Part shown: positions 1-7,273 of the stretch, piece by piece | How positions within the stretch are numbered: the stretch's first letter is position 1 | How the letters are laid out: the number at the start of each line of letters is the position of its first letter | From: Hydrogenovibrio sp049975065 | GTDB lineage: Bacteria > Pseudomonadota > Gammaproteobacteria > Thiomicrospirales > Thiomicrospiraceae | DNA length: 45,508 nt | NCBI GenBank assembly: GCA_049975065.1 | Contig: JBNGDN010000007.1 | Direction: 5' to 3' (one strand) | The notes under the pieces: generated by a model | Database searches by the model: none | What the model was told of the DNA's origin: nothing | Seen by the model: only the letters and a program-made list of their open reading frames with translations | Program-made: the position numbers and the translations under genes

Positions 1-51
1 GGGACCCCATCATTATGAGTGATGTGCTCTAACCAGCTGAGCTATGTAGCC
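1..51 (-). tRNA. tRNA-Met (CAT), elongator type, 3' part cut by window edge
   Basis: Read on the minus strand, the sequence begins GGCTACATAGCTCAG, followed by a D-arm (AGCTCAGCTGGTTAGAGC) and an anticodon stem-loop CATCA-CT-CAT-AA-TGATG, giving anticodon CAT. It closely resembles the E. coli elongator methionine tRNA as I recall it, not initiator tRNA or lysidine-modified tRNA-Ile. The variable loop, T-arm and acceptor 3' half lie outside the window. A consensus promoter sits just upstream, so it is transcribed independently of tyrS. Whether other tRNAs follow in the same transcript cannot be seen. Confidence 0.93.
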
Positions 52-66
52 AAAAAAGATTGACGT

Positions 67-94
67 ATTATAGAATGTTTTAGGGTTATGTCAA
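67..94 (-). promoter_or_regulatory. Sigma70 promoter of tRNA-Met
   Basis: On the minus strand TTGACA (89-94) and TATAAT (67-72) are both perfect consensus hexamers, separated by 16 bp. The expected start lies about 8-10 nt before the mature tRNA 5' end, a short leader for RNase P to remove. This is one of the strongest-looking promoters in the window, as expected for a stable RNA gene. Confidence 0.88.
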
Positions 95-130
95 CCGCTG
101 ACTGGGTTTTTTCACCGCTTTGGCATTCTG

Positions 131-159
131 CCAGGCCTGGCAGTTTTGACCAGGCCTGG
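131..159. repeat. Two adjacent CCAGGCCTGG palindromes downstream of tyrS
   Basis: Two exact copies of the decamer (131-140 and 150-159) stand 9 bp apart in the tyrS/tRNA-Met gap. The first is extended to a 16-bp perfect palindrome (CTGCCAGG/CCTGGCAG, 128-143) and the second to 14 bp (GACCAGG/CCTGGTC, 148-161). On the minus strand either could act as a tyrS terminator stem, but neither is followed by a convincing U-tract in that direction. Confidence 0.8.
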
Positions 160-188
160 TCGATTGCGATAATGGGGTTTTCAAACCA

Positions 189-1388
189 TCAGGCCTGCAC
201 GCTAATGCGGGCAAATTTGCGTTTACCTACCTGATACACCTGCGCCTCGCAGTTTTCAACCTTGGCTCGGCTGTCGGTGACTTTTTCGCCGTTCAGCTTC
301 ACCGCACCTTGCTTGACCATACGATGGCCGTCGGAAGTCGAAGCAACCAAACCGGCTTCTTTCAATACATTCGCCAGTGGCATGACCTCATTGAAGGTAA
401 ATTCCGGCATTTCATCTGGAATGGCGTTTTTGGAAAAACGGGTCTCAAAATCGTTCAAAGCCGCTTCGGCACTTTCTGAATTGTGGAAACGTTCAATCAG
501 TTCCAACGCCAGCTTAATTTTGATATTGCGCGGATTTTCACCGTCTTTCACCGCTTGTTGATAAGCCGCTATGGTTTCCAGCGATTCAAACGACAGCAGT
601 TCAAAGTAGCGCCACATCAGTTCATCGGAAATCGACATCACCTTGCCGAACATATCATTCGGGGCATCTTGGATACCGATATAGTTCCCTAAGGATTTGG
701 ACATTTTTTGCACGCCGTCCAAGCCTTCCAAAATCGGCATGGTTAAGGTGCATTGCGCCGGTTTTCCGTAATGTTGCTGCAAGGTTCGCCCCATCAGCAA
801 ATTGAACTTTTGATCGGTACCGCCCAGCTCAATGTCTGCGTCCATTGCCACGGAATCGTAGCCTTGCACCAGTGGGTACAAAAATTCGTGTATTGCAATG
901 GGCGTATTGGACGCATAACGATCACCAAAATCATTACGTTCCAACATCCGCGCCACCGTCGTGGTGCCGGCCAGCTTAATCATGTCCGCCGCCGTCAATT
1001 TCGACATCCACTCGGAGTTGAACACCACTTGGGTTTTCGCCGGATCCAAAATCTTGAACACCTGCTCTTTATAGGTTTCCGCATTGCGCAACACATCGTC
1101 TTCCGACAAAGGGGGGCGCGTGGCGCTTTTGCCGGTCGGGTCGCCAATCATGGCGGTAAAGTCGCCGATCAGGAATAAAATTTCATGCCCTAAATCCTGA
1201 AACTGCTTCAATTTGTTAATCAGCACCGTGTGCCCAAGGTGCAAGTCCGGCGCAGTCGGATCAAAGCCAGCTTTGACTTTTAGCGGCTTGCCCGATTCCA
1301 GCTTTTCCACCAGTTCTTTCTCGACCAGAATCTCTTCCGCGCCACGTTTGATAATCGCTAATTGTTCTTCTACTGTTTTCATATTCAT
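189..1388 (-). CDS. tyrS: Tyrosyl-tRNA synthetase
   Basis: Cytoplasmic class I aminoacyl-tRNA synthetase that charges tRNA-Tyr with tyrosine. The Rossmann catalytic domain carries the HIGH-type motif HLGH at residues 50-53 and KMSKS at 228-232. The C-terminal ~65 residues (GHRMVKQGAVKLNGEKV) are an S4 RNA-binding domain that contacts the tRNA. At 399 aa it is the shorter TyrZ-like form rather than the ~424 aa E. coli type. Two start codons are possible, the first Met and Met3 (MKTVEEQ); neither has a strong Shine-Dalgarno sequence. It lies 69 bp downstream of pyrD on the same strand and could be cotranscribed with it. Its last codons (..VQA-stop) are written by a copy of the CAGGCCTG palindrome. 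Confidence 0.97.
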   Translation of the reverse strand: MNMKTVEEQLAIIKRGAEEILVEKELVEKLESGKPLKVKAGFDPTAPDLHLGHTVLINKLKQFQDLGHEILFLIGDFTAMIGDPTGKSATRPPLSEDDVLRNAETYKEQVFKILDPAKTQVVFNSEWMSKLTAADMIKLAGTTTVARMLERNDFGDRYASNTPIAIHEFLYPLVQGYDSVAMDADIELGGTDQKFNLLMGRTLQQHYGKPAQCTLTMPILEGLDGVQKMSKSLGNYIGIQDAPNDMFGKVMSISDELMWRYFELLSFESLETIAAYQQAVKDGENPRNIKIKLALELIERFHNSESAEAALNDFETRFSKNAIPDEMPEFTFNEVMPLANVLKEAGLVASTSDGHRMVKQGAVKLNGEKVTDSRAKVENCEAQVYQVGKRKFARISVQA

Positions 1389-1457
1389 TATTATGTTGAG
1401 TTCTTTTTCAATGGGTTGAGGATTGGAATGTATGCGGACTGTTTTGATAAACGTTTT

Positions 1458-2435
1458 TCAGCCACACAAAACGGTGTCGGTGTTCAGCGTCAGGCGGCCG
1501 GTCATTTCCTGAACCGTGGCATAGCCGTGACGCTTCATATATCGCTCAATGCCTTTGGCGACTTTTTTCACCATCAACGGATCTTTTGCCAGGCCTGTGC
1601 CAATCGCAACCATCGAGGCGCCGGCGAGGATAAACTCAATGGCATCTTCCGCCGAAGTAATGCCGCCTAAGCCGATAATCGGCACGTCATAGTGTTTGGC
1701 CACTTGATAGACCTGATGCACCTTCAACAGAGCAATCGGTTTAATCGCCGGACCGGAAAGCCCGCCCTGATTATTGCCCAGTGTCGGTCTGGCGGAATGA
1801 ATGTCGATCTGCATGCCCATCAAGGTATTAATGGCGGACAATATATCCGCCCCAGCGTCAATCACGCGACGCGCCCCTTCGGCAATATCGGTCTGGTTGG
1901 GCGACAATTTCACAATCAACGGCTTGCGGGTGCTGGCACGACAAGCCTCCACCACGCGCGCCGCCATATCTGGGTCGTTTCCGAAGGCCGCGCCGCCTTT
2001 TTTCACATTCGGACAGGAAATATTCACTTCAATCGCCGGCAGGTCGGTTTGGTCGAACAAACGCACGACTTGCGCATACTCCTCCACTGACGAGCCGGAG
2101 ACATTAATGATAAATTGTGTTTGGCTTAGATCCAGCTTTGGTAGATAATCTGCAATCACGGCGTGCGCCCCCGGGTTTTGCAAACCAATGGAATTCAACA
2201 GGCCGCAAGGCGATTCCATTACCCGTTCTGGTTTATTGCCCAGTTTTGGTTCCAGAGTCGTGCCTTTCAGAAACACCGCACCGACATCTCGGTTGGCGAA
2301 ACCGGAAACCGCTTGGTACTCAAAACCGTAACCGGCATTACCGGAGGCCATCGCCACCGGGTTGGCAAATCGAATGCCCTTTAATTCAACCGACAAATCA
2401 ACCAAGTTGTTCACCACTACATTATTATGATCCAC
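1458..2435 (-). CDS. pyrD: Dihydroorotate dehydrogenase, class 1B catalytic subunit (PyrD)
   Basis: FMN enzyme oxidising dihydroorotate to orotate in pyrimidine synthesis. The active-site loop NISCPNVKKGG has the catalytic base Cys141, the mark of class 1; the KKGG continuation fits class 1B, which normally pairs with the iron-sulfur/FAD subunit PyrK and uses NAD+. Other matching segments are LKGTTLEPKLGNKPER and IIGLGGITSAEDAIEFILAGA (phosphate-binding end of the barrel). E. coli and many relatives use the membrane class 2 enzyme instead. No pyrK is in this window. The coordinates given start at a GTG; two later GTG codons (2415-2417, 2412-2414) would give a length closer to the family. The 5' end collides with divergent trmL. 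Confidence 0.9.
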   Translation of the reverse strand: MDHNNVVVNNLVDLSVELKGIRFANPVAMASGNAGYGFEYQAVSGFANRDVGAVFLKGTTLEPKLGNKPERVMESPCGLLNSIGLQNPGAHAVIADYLPKLDLSQTQFIINVSGSSVEEYAQVVRLFDQTDLPAIEVNISCPNVKKGGAAFGNDPDMAARVVEACRASTRKPLIVKLSPNQTDIAEGARRVIDAGADILSAINTLMGMQIDIHSARPTLGNNQGGLSGPAIKPIALLKVHQVYQVAKHYDVPIIGLGGITSAEDAIEFILAGASMVAIGTGLAKDPLMVKKVAKGIERYMKRHGYATVQEMTGRLTLNTDTVLCG

Positions 2436-2900
2436 ATTATTTTATATGAACCGGAAATTCCACAAAACACTGGGGCATTGATTCGACTCAGCGCCAATAT
2501 GGGCGCACACCTGCATTTGATTCAGCCCTATGCGTTCGACCTCAGCGAAAAAAAAGTGCGCCGCGCCGGACTGGATTACGCCGAACTGGCCAATCTGCAC
2601 GAGCACGAATCGCTTGAAAACTGCCTGAAAATACTGCAACCCAATCGTGTGTTTGCACTCACCACCAAAACCGACCGTTATTATACCGAACCGATCTTTG
2701 AAAACGGCGACGCCTTTTTGTTCGGCCCGGAAAGCCGAGGCTTGCCCGCCGATGTTTTGCAGAGTCTGCCGCGGCAACAACGCCTCACCATTCCCATGGT
2801 GCCGGGCGGGCGCAGCCTGAATCTGGCGAATGCGGTGTCGGTGATGGCTTACGAAGCCTGGCGTCAACTCGACTTCGACATGAATCTGCCCGCTCACTGA
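2427..2900 (+). CDS. trmL: tRNA (cytidine/uridine-34-2'-O)-methyltransferase TrmL
   Basis: SPOUT-class methyltransferase that 2'-O-methylates the wobble nucleotide of certain tRNA-Leu isoacceptors using S-adenosylmethionine. The 157-aa protein matches the family end to end: MIHIILYEPEIPQNTG at the N-terminus, RRAGLDYAE, then the SAM-binding trefoil-knot motifs LFGPESRGLP (about 90-100), IPMVPGGRSLNL and NAVSVMAYEAWRQL. The ATG is fixed by family alignment, although no clear Shine-Dalgarno is visible. The start lies within, or 10-13 bp from, the start of divergent pyrD, so its promoter must sit inside pyrD coding sequence. It converges on gpsA, with a bidirectional terminator between them. Confidence 0.95.
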   Translation: MIHIILYEPEIPQNTGALIRLSANMGAHLHLIQPYAFDLSEKKVRRAGLDYAELANLHEHESLENCLKILQPNRVFALTTKTDRYYTEPIFENGDAFLFGPESRGLPADVLQSLPRQQRLTIPMVPGGRSLNLANAVSVMAYEAWRQLDFDMNLPAH

Positions 2901-2906
2901 ATCGCA

Positions 2907-2930
2907 AAAACCACCAAGCCTGGTGGTTTT
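2907..2930. terminator. Bidirectional terminator between trmL and gpsA
   Basis: A 10-bp stem AAAACCACCA/TGGTGGTTTT with loop AGCC begins 6 bases after the trmL stop and ends 9 bases before the gpsA stop. The A-run on one side and T-run on the other serve both strands. The centre AAGCCTGG resembles a degenerate copy of the CCAGGCCTGG palindrome. Confidence 0.85.
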
Positions 2931-2939
2931 CCGTTCTCG

Positions 2940-3974
2940 CTAAAAGGGCTCTGTTTCCGAGCGCCCATCACGATGCATCAGGGTTTTCACCGCTTGCTGC
3001 GCCGTCTTTTCGCCGCTGATAATGCAATAAACCTGTTCCATAATCGGCAAATCCAAATGCCGTTGTTCGGCAATGCGCTTCACCGCTTTGGCGGCTTTAA
3101 CCCCCTCCACCACTTGACCGATTTCGGCCATCACGTCTTCCGCCGTCACACCCGGCTGCGCCATCTTCAAACCGAAACGCCGATTACGCGACAGATTATC
3201 GGTACAGGTCAACACCAAATCGCCCAGGCCTGACAACCCCATCAGCGTATCCGGCTGCGCTCCGAGGGCTGCGCCAAACCGCATCATCTCTTTCATGCCG
3301 CGTCCAATCAGTGCCGCGCGCGCATTGGCGCCCAAATGCAAACCGTCCGACAAACCGGTGGCAATGGCCATAATGTTTTTATAAGCTCCACCGATTTCCA
3401 CGCCAACAATATCCGACTGAGTGTACATTCGAAAGGTGTCACAATGAAAGGCATCCGCCCAAAACTGAGCCTCTGAGGCATCCGAAGAGGCGCTGACCAT
3501 CGCTGTGGGCAAGCCCCGCGCCACTTCATCCGCAAAGGTGGGGCCAGACAACACAGCCATGGCTTTCATTTCAGGCGCTTCTTCTGCCACCACTTGGTGC
3601 AGAAGCAAGCTGCTGTCCGGCTCAAACCCTTTTGTCGCCCAAGCAAAATGTGGCCAGGCCTGGCGAAAATCGCGAACCTCACCCAAACGGCGCAAAACCT
3701 CACGAAACACATGGCTGGGCACCACCATCAGCACCGCACCCACCTGCTGAACCGTTTCCGCCAGGTCTGAGGAAACCGTAAGATTTTCCGGAAAAGTGAC
3801 GCCGCGCAAATAACGCTCATTTTGACGATATTTTTGCAGCTGCGCTGCGCGCTCTGGCTGATGCTCCCACAGACGAACCGCATGACCATTTTTGGCCAAA
3901 TGAATCGCCAGCGCCGTTCCCCAAGCACCCGCCCCTAAAACCGCAATGCCGGCCGCTTCAGTCTGCCGAGTCAT
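2940..3974 (-). CDS. gpsA: NAD(P)-dependent glycerol-3-phosphate dehydrogenase
   Basis: Cytoplasmic enzyme reducing dihydroxyacetone phosphate to sn-glycerol-3-phosphate, the backbone precursor of phospholipids. The N-terminal Rossmann fold has GAGAWG at residues 14-19. Family segments VLSGPTFADEVARGLPTA and GAYKNIMAIATGLSDGL, with the catalytic lysine at 199, are present, and the 344 aa length is typical. An AAGG ribosome-binding sequence precedes the ATG by 9 nt. It is the last gene of the rhodanese-grxC-secB-gpsA series, an order also known from E. coli. One exact CCAGGCCTGG copy encodes Q-A-W in RQAWPHF, and a second, near copy encodes LSGLG. Confidence 0.97.
   Translation of the reverse strand: MTRQTEAAGIAVLGAGAWGTALAIHLAKNGHAVRLWEHQPERAAQLQKYRQNERYLRGVTFPENLTVSSDLAETVQQVGAVLMVVPSHVFREVLRRLGEVRDFRQAWPHFAWATKGFEPDSSLLLHQVVAEEAPEMKAMAVLSGPTFADEVARGLPTAMVSASSDASEAQFWADAFHCDTFRMYTQSDIVGVEIGGAYKNIMAIATGLSDGLHLGANARAALIGRGMKEMMRFGAALGAQPDTLMGLSGLGDLVLTCTDNLSRNRRFGLKMAQPGVTAEDVMAEIGQVVEGVKAAKAVKRIAEQRHLDLPIMEQVYCIISGEKTAQQAVKTLMHRDGRSETEPF
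3654..3663. repeat. CCAGGCCTGG palindrome inside gpsA
   Basis: Exact decamer within coding sequence, read on the minus strand as CAG-GCC-TGG (Gln-Ala-Trp). An A/T run follows (CGAAAATC), as beside several other copies. Confidence 0.85.
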
Positions 3975-4014
3975 GCGAGCGCCTTAAAACGAGACCGAGT
4001 TTCACAACACAAGG

Positions 4015-4473
4015 TTATTGCTGTGTTTCCGGTGCCGCTGCGTTGCCCTGCTGCTGCAAATGATTGGCATACATCGCATCGAAATTCACCGGCTCCAACA
4101 ACAACTGCGGGAAGCCGCCACGGGTGACCATTTCGGAAATCGCTTCGCGCGCATAGGGAAAGAGCGCATTTGGGCATTGAGTCGCTAAGAGGTAGCCCAG
4201 TTCATCCTCACCAAATCCGGTGATGGTAAAAATGCCAGCCTGCTCCACTTCACACAGAAAAGCGGTTTTTTCGCCAACTTTAGTGGTCGCTGTCACTCGA
4301 ACGACGGCGTGATAGACCCCTTCTTCAAGGTTCGAAGTTTCCACATTCAAATCGACGTCCAACTGCGGCTGGAACTCCTGAGTGAACATTTCCGGTGAAT
4401 TGGGCGCTTCAAATGAGATGTTGCGCGTGTAAATTTTTTGAATGGAAAAGTGCTTTTCCGCTTGCTCTGACAT
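4015..4473 (-). CDS. secB: Protein-export chaperone SecB
   Basis: Cytosolic tetrameric chaperone that holds precursor proteins unfolded and delivers them to SecA for Sec export. The 152-aa acidic protein carries the family segments FSIQKIYTRNISFEAPNSPEMF near the start (with a break in the quoted run at residue ~20), VYHAVVRVTATTK, FLCEVEQAGIF and the characteristic CPNALFPYAREAISEMVTRGGFPQLLLEPVNF split around residues 110-140. A Q-rich tail ends the protein. AAGGA lies 7 nt before the ATG. It stands 40 bp upstream of gpsA and about 108 bp downstream of the glutaredoxin gene. That gap is A/T-rich and may contain a separate promoter, but no good hexamer pair stands out. Confidence 0.97.
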   Translation of the reverse strand: MSEQAEKHFSIQKIYTRNISFEAPNSPEMFTQEFQPQLDVDLNVETSNLEEGVYHAVVRVTATTKVGEKTAFLCEVEQAGIFTITGFGEDELGYLLATQCPNALFPYAREAISEMVTRGGFPQLLLEPVNFDAMYANHLQQQGNAAAPETQQ

Positions 4474-4581
4474 GACATTTCCTTAGATGAATACTTAGAT
4501 TAATAAACTGTAAACTTTGCTATATTTTTCAATGATCGACATGATCACCTATTACGCGACTGAGTGTCTGGACAACCGAGC

Positions 4582-4848
4582 TTACTCGGCCAAAAGCTGA
4601 TCCAATTCGCCCGAACGCTCGGCGGCCGACAAATCGTCAAACCCACCGACATGATGTTCGCCAATAAACACCTGCGGCACGGTATTGCGACCGGACTTGG
4701 CCTGCAATTCGGCCCACATGGCACGGTCACTGCCCACATCAATCACGTCATAGGCCAAGCCTTTTCCATCCAACAGGCTTCTGGCCATGGTGCAAAATGG
4801 ACAGGTCTGGGTTACGTACATAACGATTTTTGGCATCTTCGAACTCAC
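4582..4848 (-). CDS. grxC: Glutaredoxin 3
   Basis: Small thioredoxin-fold disulfide reductase that uses glutathione. The dithiol active site CPFC is at residues 16-19, followed by the GSH-binding features TVPQVFIG and GGFDDL. The upstream start shown is a GTG whose last bases overlap the TGA stop of the rhodanese gene (GTGA), suggesting translational coupling. The ATG at codon 5 gives MPKIVMYV, 84 aa, which matches the family N-terminus better; no strong Shine-Dalgarno separates the two. The stop codon lies in the loop of a small hairpin CCGAG-TAAG-CTCGG without a U-tract. Confidence 0.93.
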   Translation of the reverse strand: MSSKMPKIVMYVTQTCPFCTMARSLLDGKGLAYDVIDVGSDRAMWAELQAKSGRNTVPQVFIGEHHVGGFDDLSAAERSGELDQLLAE

Positions 4849-5294
4849 TTTTTTTCTTTTCTTAGTTTTTTTTTAGAAACCGGCTTATTTAGGGGCAGGC
4901 CAGCGTTTTTCCACGACAAGATTCCGCCACTGAGGTTATTCACCTTGGTAAAGCCTTCTTTTACCAGCGTTTTCGCCACCGAGGCCGACCGCATACCCGA
5001 CTGACAATAGACCAACACCAACTCGTCTTTATGGGGGCGAATGGTCTCCATCTTTTTCGCGACCTCCGTTGAAGAAATATGCTCCGCTTCACCGATAAAA
5101 CCGGTTTTGTATTCCGCATCCGAACGCACATCCAGCACCCAGGCACCGGCATTGTACAGTCGCACGGCTTCATCGGCGTTCACCGTTTGATACCCCGACA
5201 AGCGATCCCCGAAGTAACTGTACGCCAACATCACCGCTATCACACCCAGTGCGATAAAAAGAAAAATTTGCTCTTCCACAAATTCAATAAACAT
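4845..5294 (-). CDS. Membrane-anchored rhodanese-like protein (YibN type)
   Basis: An N-terminal transmembrane helix (about residues 8-27) anchors a single rhodanese domain (about 35-140). The active-site loop CQSGMRS at 97-103 follows the CxxGxR pattern of sulfurtransferases, with the catalytic cysteine at 97 and the upstream LDVRSDAEY motif. The tail is strongly basic (KKKLRKEKK). The same gene order, rhodanese then grxC then secB then gpsA, occurs in E. coli (yibN-grxC-secB-gpsA), which supports the assignment. The physiological substrate is unknown. AAGGAA precedes the ATG. A weak promoter candidate TTGACT-17-TGAATT lies in the divergent gap shared with gpmI. Confidence 0.9.
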   Translation of the reverse strand: MFIEFVEEQIFLFIALGVIAVMLAYSYFGDRLSGYQTVNADEAVRLYNAGAWVLDVRSDAEYKTGFIGEAEHISSTEVAKKMETIRPHKDELVLVYCQSGMRSASVAKTLVKEGFTKVNNLSGGILSWKNAGLPLNKPVSKKKLRKEKK

Positions 5295-5441
5295 TCATAA
5301 TTCCTTGGATAACATCCGCCAAAATTCAAAGCTAATGATTTTAACAGTCAAACTCGTTACAATAAATGACATTTTCAAATTTTATTCTTTTTTGCGGCTC
5401 AACTCCCGAAACCGCGAAACCGCTTCTCAAAAGGAAACCAC

Positions 5442-7010
5442 ATGACAGAGACAGTGCAAATCGAACACCGACCTACCGGATTGATCATCTTGGACGGCTG
5501 GGGACATCGTGAAGCCAAACAGCACAATGCCATTGCACAAGCCAACACACCCAACTGGGATCAACTGCTTAAAGACTATCACCACACCCTGATCAGCACC
5601 TCCGGCATGGCGGTGGGCTTACCCGATGGACAGATGGGTAACTCCGAAGTCGGCCACATGAATCTTGGAGCCGGACGCGTGGTGTATCAAGAACTGACCC
5701 GCATTCAAAAAGACATCGACGACGGACGCTTCTTTCAAAACAACGCCCTGCTGAAAGCGATTGACGCCGCCATTGACCGCCGACGCAAGGTTCATATTCT
5801 CGGCTTGCTGTCCGACGGCGGCGTACACTCACACATCAACCACATCAAGGCCAGTGTGCAAATGGCGCATGAGCGTGGTGCCGAAATCTACGTCCACGTT
5901 TTCACCGATGGGCGTGATACTTCGCCGCGCAGCGCCATACAATACATCGAAGAACTGGAAAGCTTTATGCAGCAACTGGGTGGCGGTGAAATCGCCTCCG
6001 TTACCGGTCGTTATTACGCCTTGGATCGCGACAACCGCTGGGATCGTGTTAAACAAGCCTATGACGCCATCACCTGTGGTGAAGGGCTGTTCGAGGCGGC
6101 TTCCGCTGAAGAAGCCGTTGAAATGGCGTACGAACGCGGTGAAAATGACGAATTCATCCAAGCCACAGTCATTCCCCGCAAAGAAGATGGTAAGCACGTC
6201 CGCGTCAAGGACGGCGACTCGGTCATTTTTATGAACTTCCGTTCCGACCGCGCCCGCCAGCTGACCAAAGCCTTTATTGTAGACGACTTTGCCGACTTTC
6301 ACCGTTGCAACACCCCGGTATTGTCCTCTTTCGTCACCCTCACCGAATACAAAAAGAACTTTGAGAAATTCGGCGCACTCATTGCCTATCGCCCAAACAA
6401 ATTGCGCAACACCTTTGGCGAGTATGTTTCCAAAAAAGGATTGAAGCAGCTGCGCATTGCCGAAACCGAAAAATACGCTCACGTCACCTTCTTTTTCAAT
6501 GGCGGCGTTGAGGAACCAAACCGAGGGGAAGATCGCATTCTGGTCAACTCCCCGAAAGTCGCCACCTACGATTTACAGCCGGAAATGAGCCTGCCAGAAG
6601 TGAAAGAAAAGCTGATCGCAGCCATTCAAAGCGGTCAATACGACACCTTTATCTGCAATATCGCCAACCCAGACATGGTTGGCCACACAGGGGTGTTTGA
6701 TGCCTGCATTAAGGCGGTTGAAGCGGTTGACGCAGCACTGGGCGAGATTTTAGCGGCACTGAAGGCCGCTGGGGGCGAGGCCATCGTGACCGCCGACCAC
6801 GGCAATATGGAAATGCTGTTTGACGACGAAACCGGCAAGCCAGTGACCTCGCACACCACCTTCCCAGTGCCGCTGGTGTATTTCGGTGAGCGTGATTTTG
6901 CCCTGCGCACGGGCGGCGCTTTATGCGATGTCATCCCGACCTTACTGGATCTGATGGCCATCGGGCAACCTGAAGAAATGAGCGGTTCGTCTCTGATCGA
7001 CAAACACTGA
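5442..7010 (+). CDS. gpmI: 2,3-bisphosphoglycerate-independent phosphoglycerate mutase
   Basis: Glycolytic/gluconeogenic enzyme interconverting 3- and 2-phosphoglycerate with two Mn2+ ions and a phosphoserine intermediate. It is a member of the alkaline phosphatase superfamily. The catalytic Ser68 lies in MGNSEVGHMNLGAG; LIILDGWG supplies the first metal aspartate; VHVFTDGRDT and the late TADHGNMEML and SHTTFPVP supply further metal ligands. At 522 aa it has the family length. AGGAAA lies 5-6 nt before the ATG. It is divergent from the rhodanese gene, as in E. coli, and is followed by a clear hairpin terminator, so it is probably monocistronic. Confidence 0.97.
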   Translation: MTETVQIEHRPTGLIILDGWGHREAKQHNAIAQANTPNWDQLLKDYHHTLISTSGMAVGLPDGQMGNSEVGHMNLGAGRVVYQELTRIQKDIDDGRFFQNNALLKAIDAAIDRRRKVHILGLLSDGGVHSHINHIKASVQMAHERGAEIYVHVFTDGRDTSPRSAIQYIEELESFMQQLGGGEIASVTGRYYALDRDNRWDRVKQAYDAITCGEGLFEAASAEEAVEMAYERGENDEFIQATVIPRKEDGKHVRVKDGDSVIFMNFRSDRARQLTKAFIVDDFADFHRCNTPVLSSFVTLTEYKKNFEKFGALIAYRPNKLRNTFGEYVSKKGLKQLRIAETEKYAHVTFFFNGGVEEPNRGEDRILVNSPKVATYDLQPEMSLPEVKEKLIAAIQSGQYDTFICNIANPDMVGHTGVFDACIKAVEAVDAALGEILAALKAAGGEAIVTADHGNMEMLFDDETGKPVTSHTTFPVPLVYFGERDFALRTGGALCDVIPTLLDLMAIGQPEEMSGSSLIDKH

Positions 7011-7038
7011 GACCCGCCGCCCGCCACTTCACCCTCTC

Positions 7039-7064
7039 GAAAACAGCCAAGGCTGGCTGTTTTC
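7039..7064 (+). terminator. gpmI terminator
   Basis: Perfect 11-bp stem GAAAACAGCCA/TGGCTGTTTTC with loop AGGC, starting 28 bp after the gpmI stop. The T-run is part of the stem arm and is short, so termination strength is uncertain. Confidence 0.8.
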
Positions 7065-7111
7065 GCTTCCCCCACTCACACCCAGCTGCACCGGCGACCG
7101 CGCCCGAAACA

Positions 7112-7140
7112 TTGCTTTCGAGAGTCAAAAAAAGTATAAT
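7112..7140 (+). promoter_or_regulatory. Sigma70 promoter of gltBD
   Basis: TTGCTT (7112-7117), a 17-bp spacer and a perfect TATAAT (7135-7140) stand about 130 bp upstream of the gltB start. This leaves an untranslated leader of roughly 125 nt that contains the 15-bp-period direct repeat described separately. Confidence 0.8.
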
Positions 7141-7202
7141 TTCGCACCATTTTAAATTTTACGACCAACAACACCCATACTATCGCCCAAAAGACCTTCT
7201 AT

Positions 7203-7230
7203 AACAAGGTGTTACACAACAAGGTGTTAC
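7203..7230 (+). repeat. 13-bp direct repeat and hairpin in the gltB leader
   Basis: AACAAGGTGTTAC occurs twice (7203-7215 and 7218-7230) with a 15-bp period. The second copy pairs with a downstream AACACC, giving a hairpin GGTGTT...AACACC at 7223-7241. It lies between the promoter and the Shine-Dalgarno of gltB. It may be a regulator-binding site or an RNA switch; I do not recognise it. Confidence 0.7.
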
Positions 7231-7273
7231 GAAAAAACACCGACGATAAATGTTGAAAACAGGAAACTGAATT

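Noticed and set aside
131..159. Pair of decamers read as the start of a CRISPR-like or tandem array
   Set aside because: Only two copies with unequal flanks; other copies are scattered singly across the window.
2427..2900. Open frame antisense to trmL on the minus strand
   Set aside because: Its translation is not protein-like for any family, and trmL is well supported on the plus strand.
4575..4592. Hairpin CCGAG-TAAG-CTCGG at the grxC stop as a terminator
   Set aside because: It has only a 5-bp stem and no U-tract; secB follows on the same strand.
5829..6482. 217-codon open frame antisense to gpmI
   Set aside because: gpmI is full length with all catalytic motifs. The antisense translation has no recognisable pattern or ribosome-binding site.
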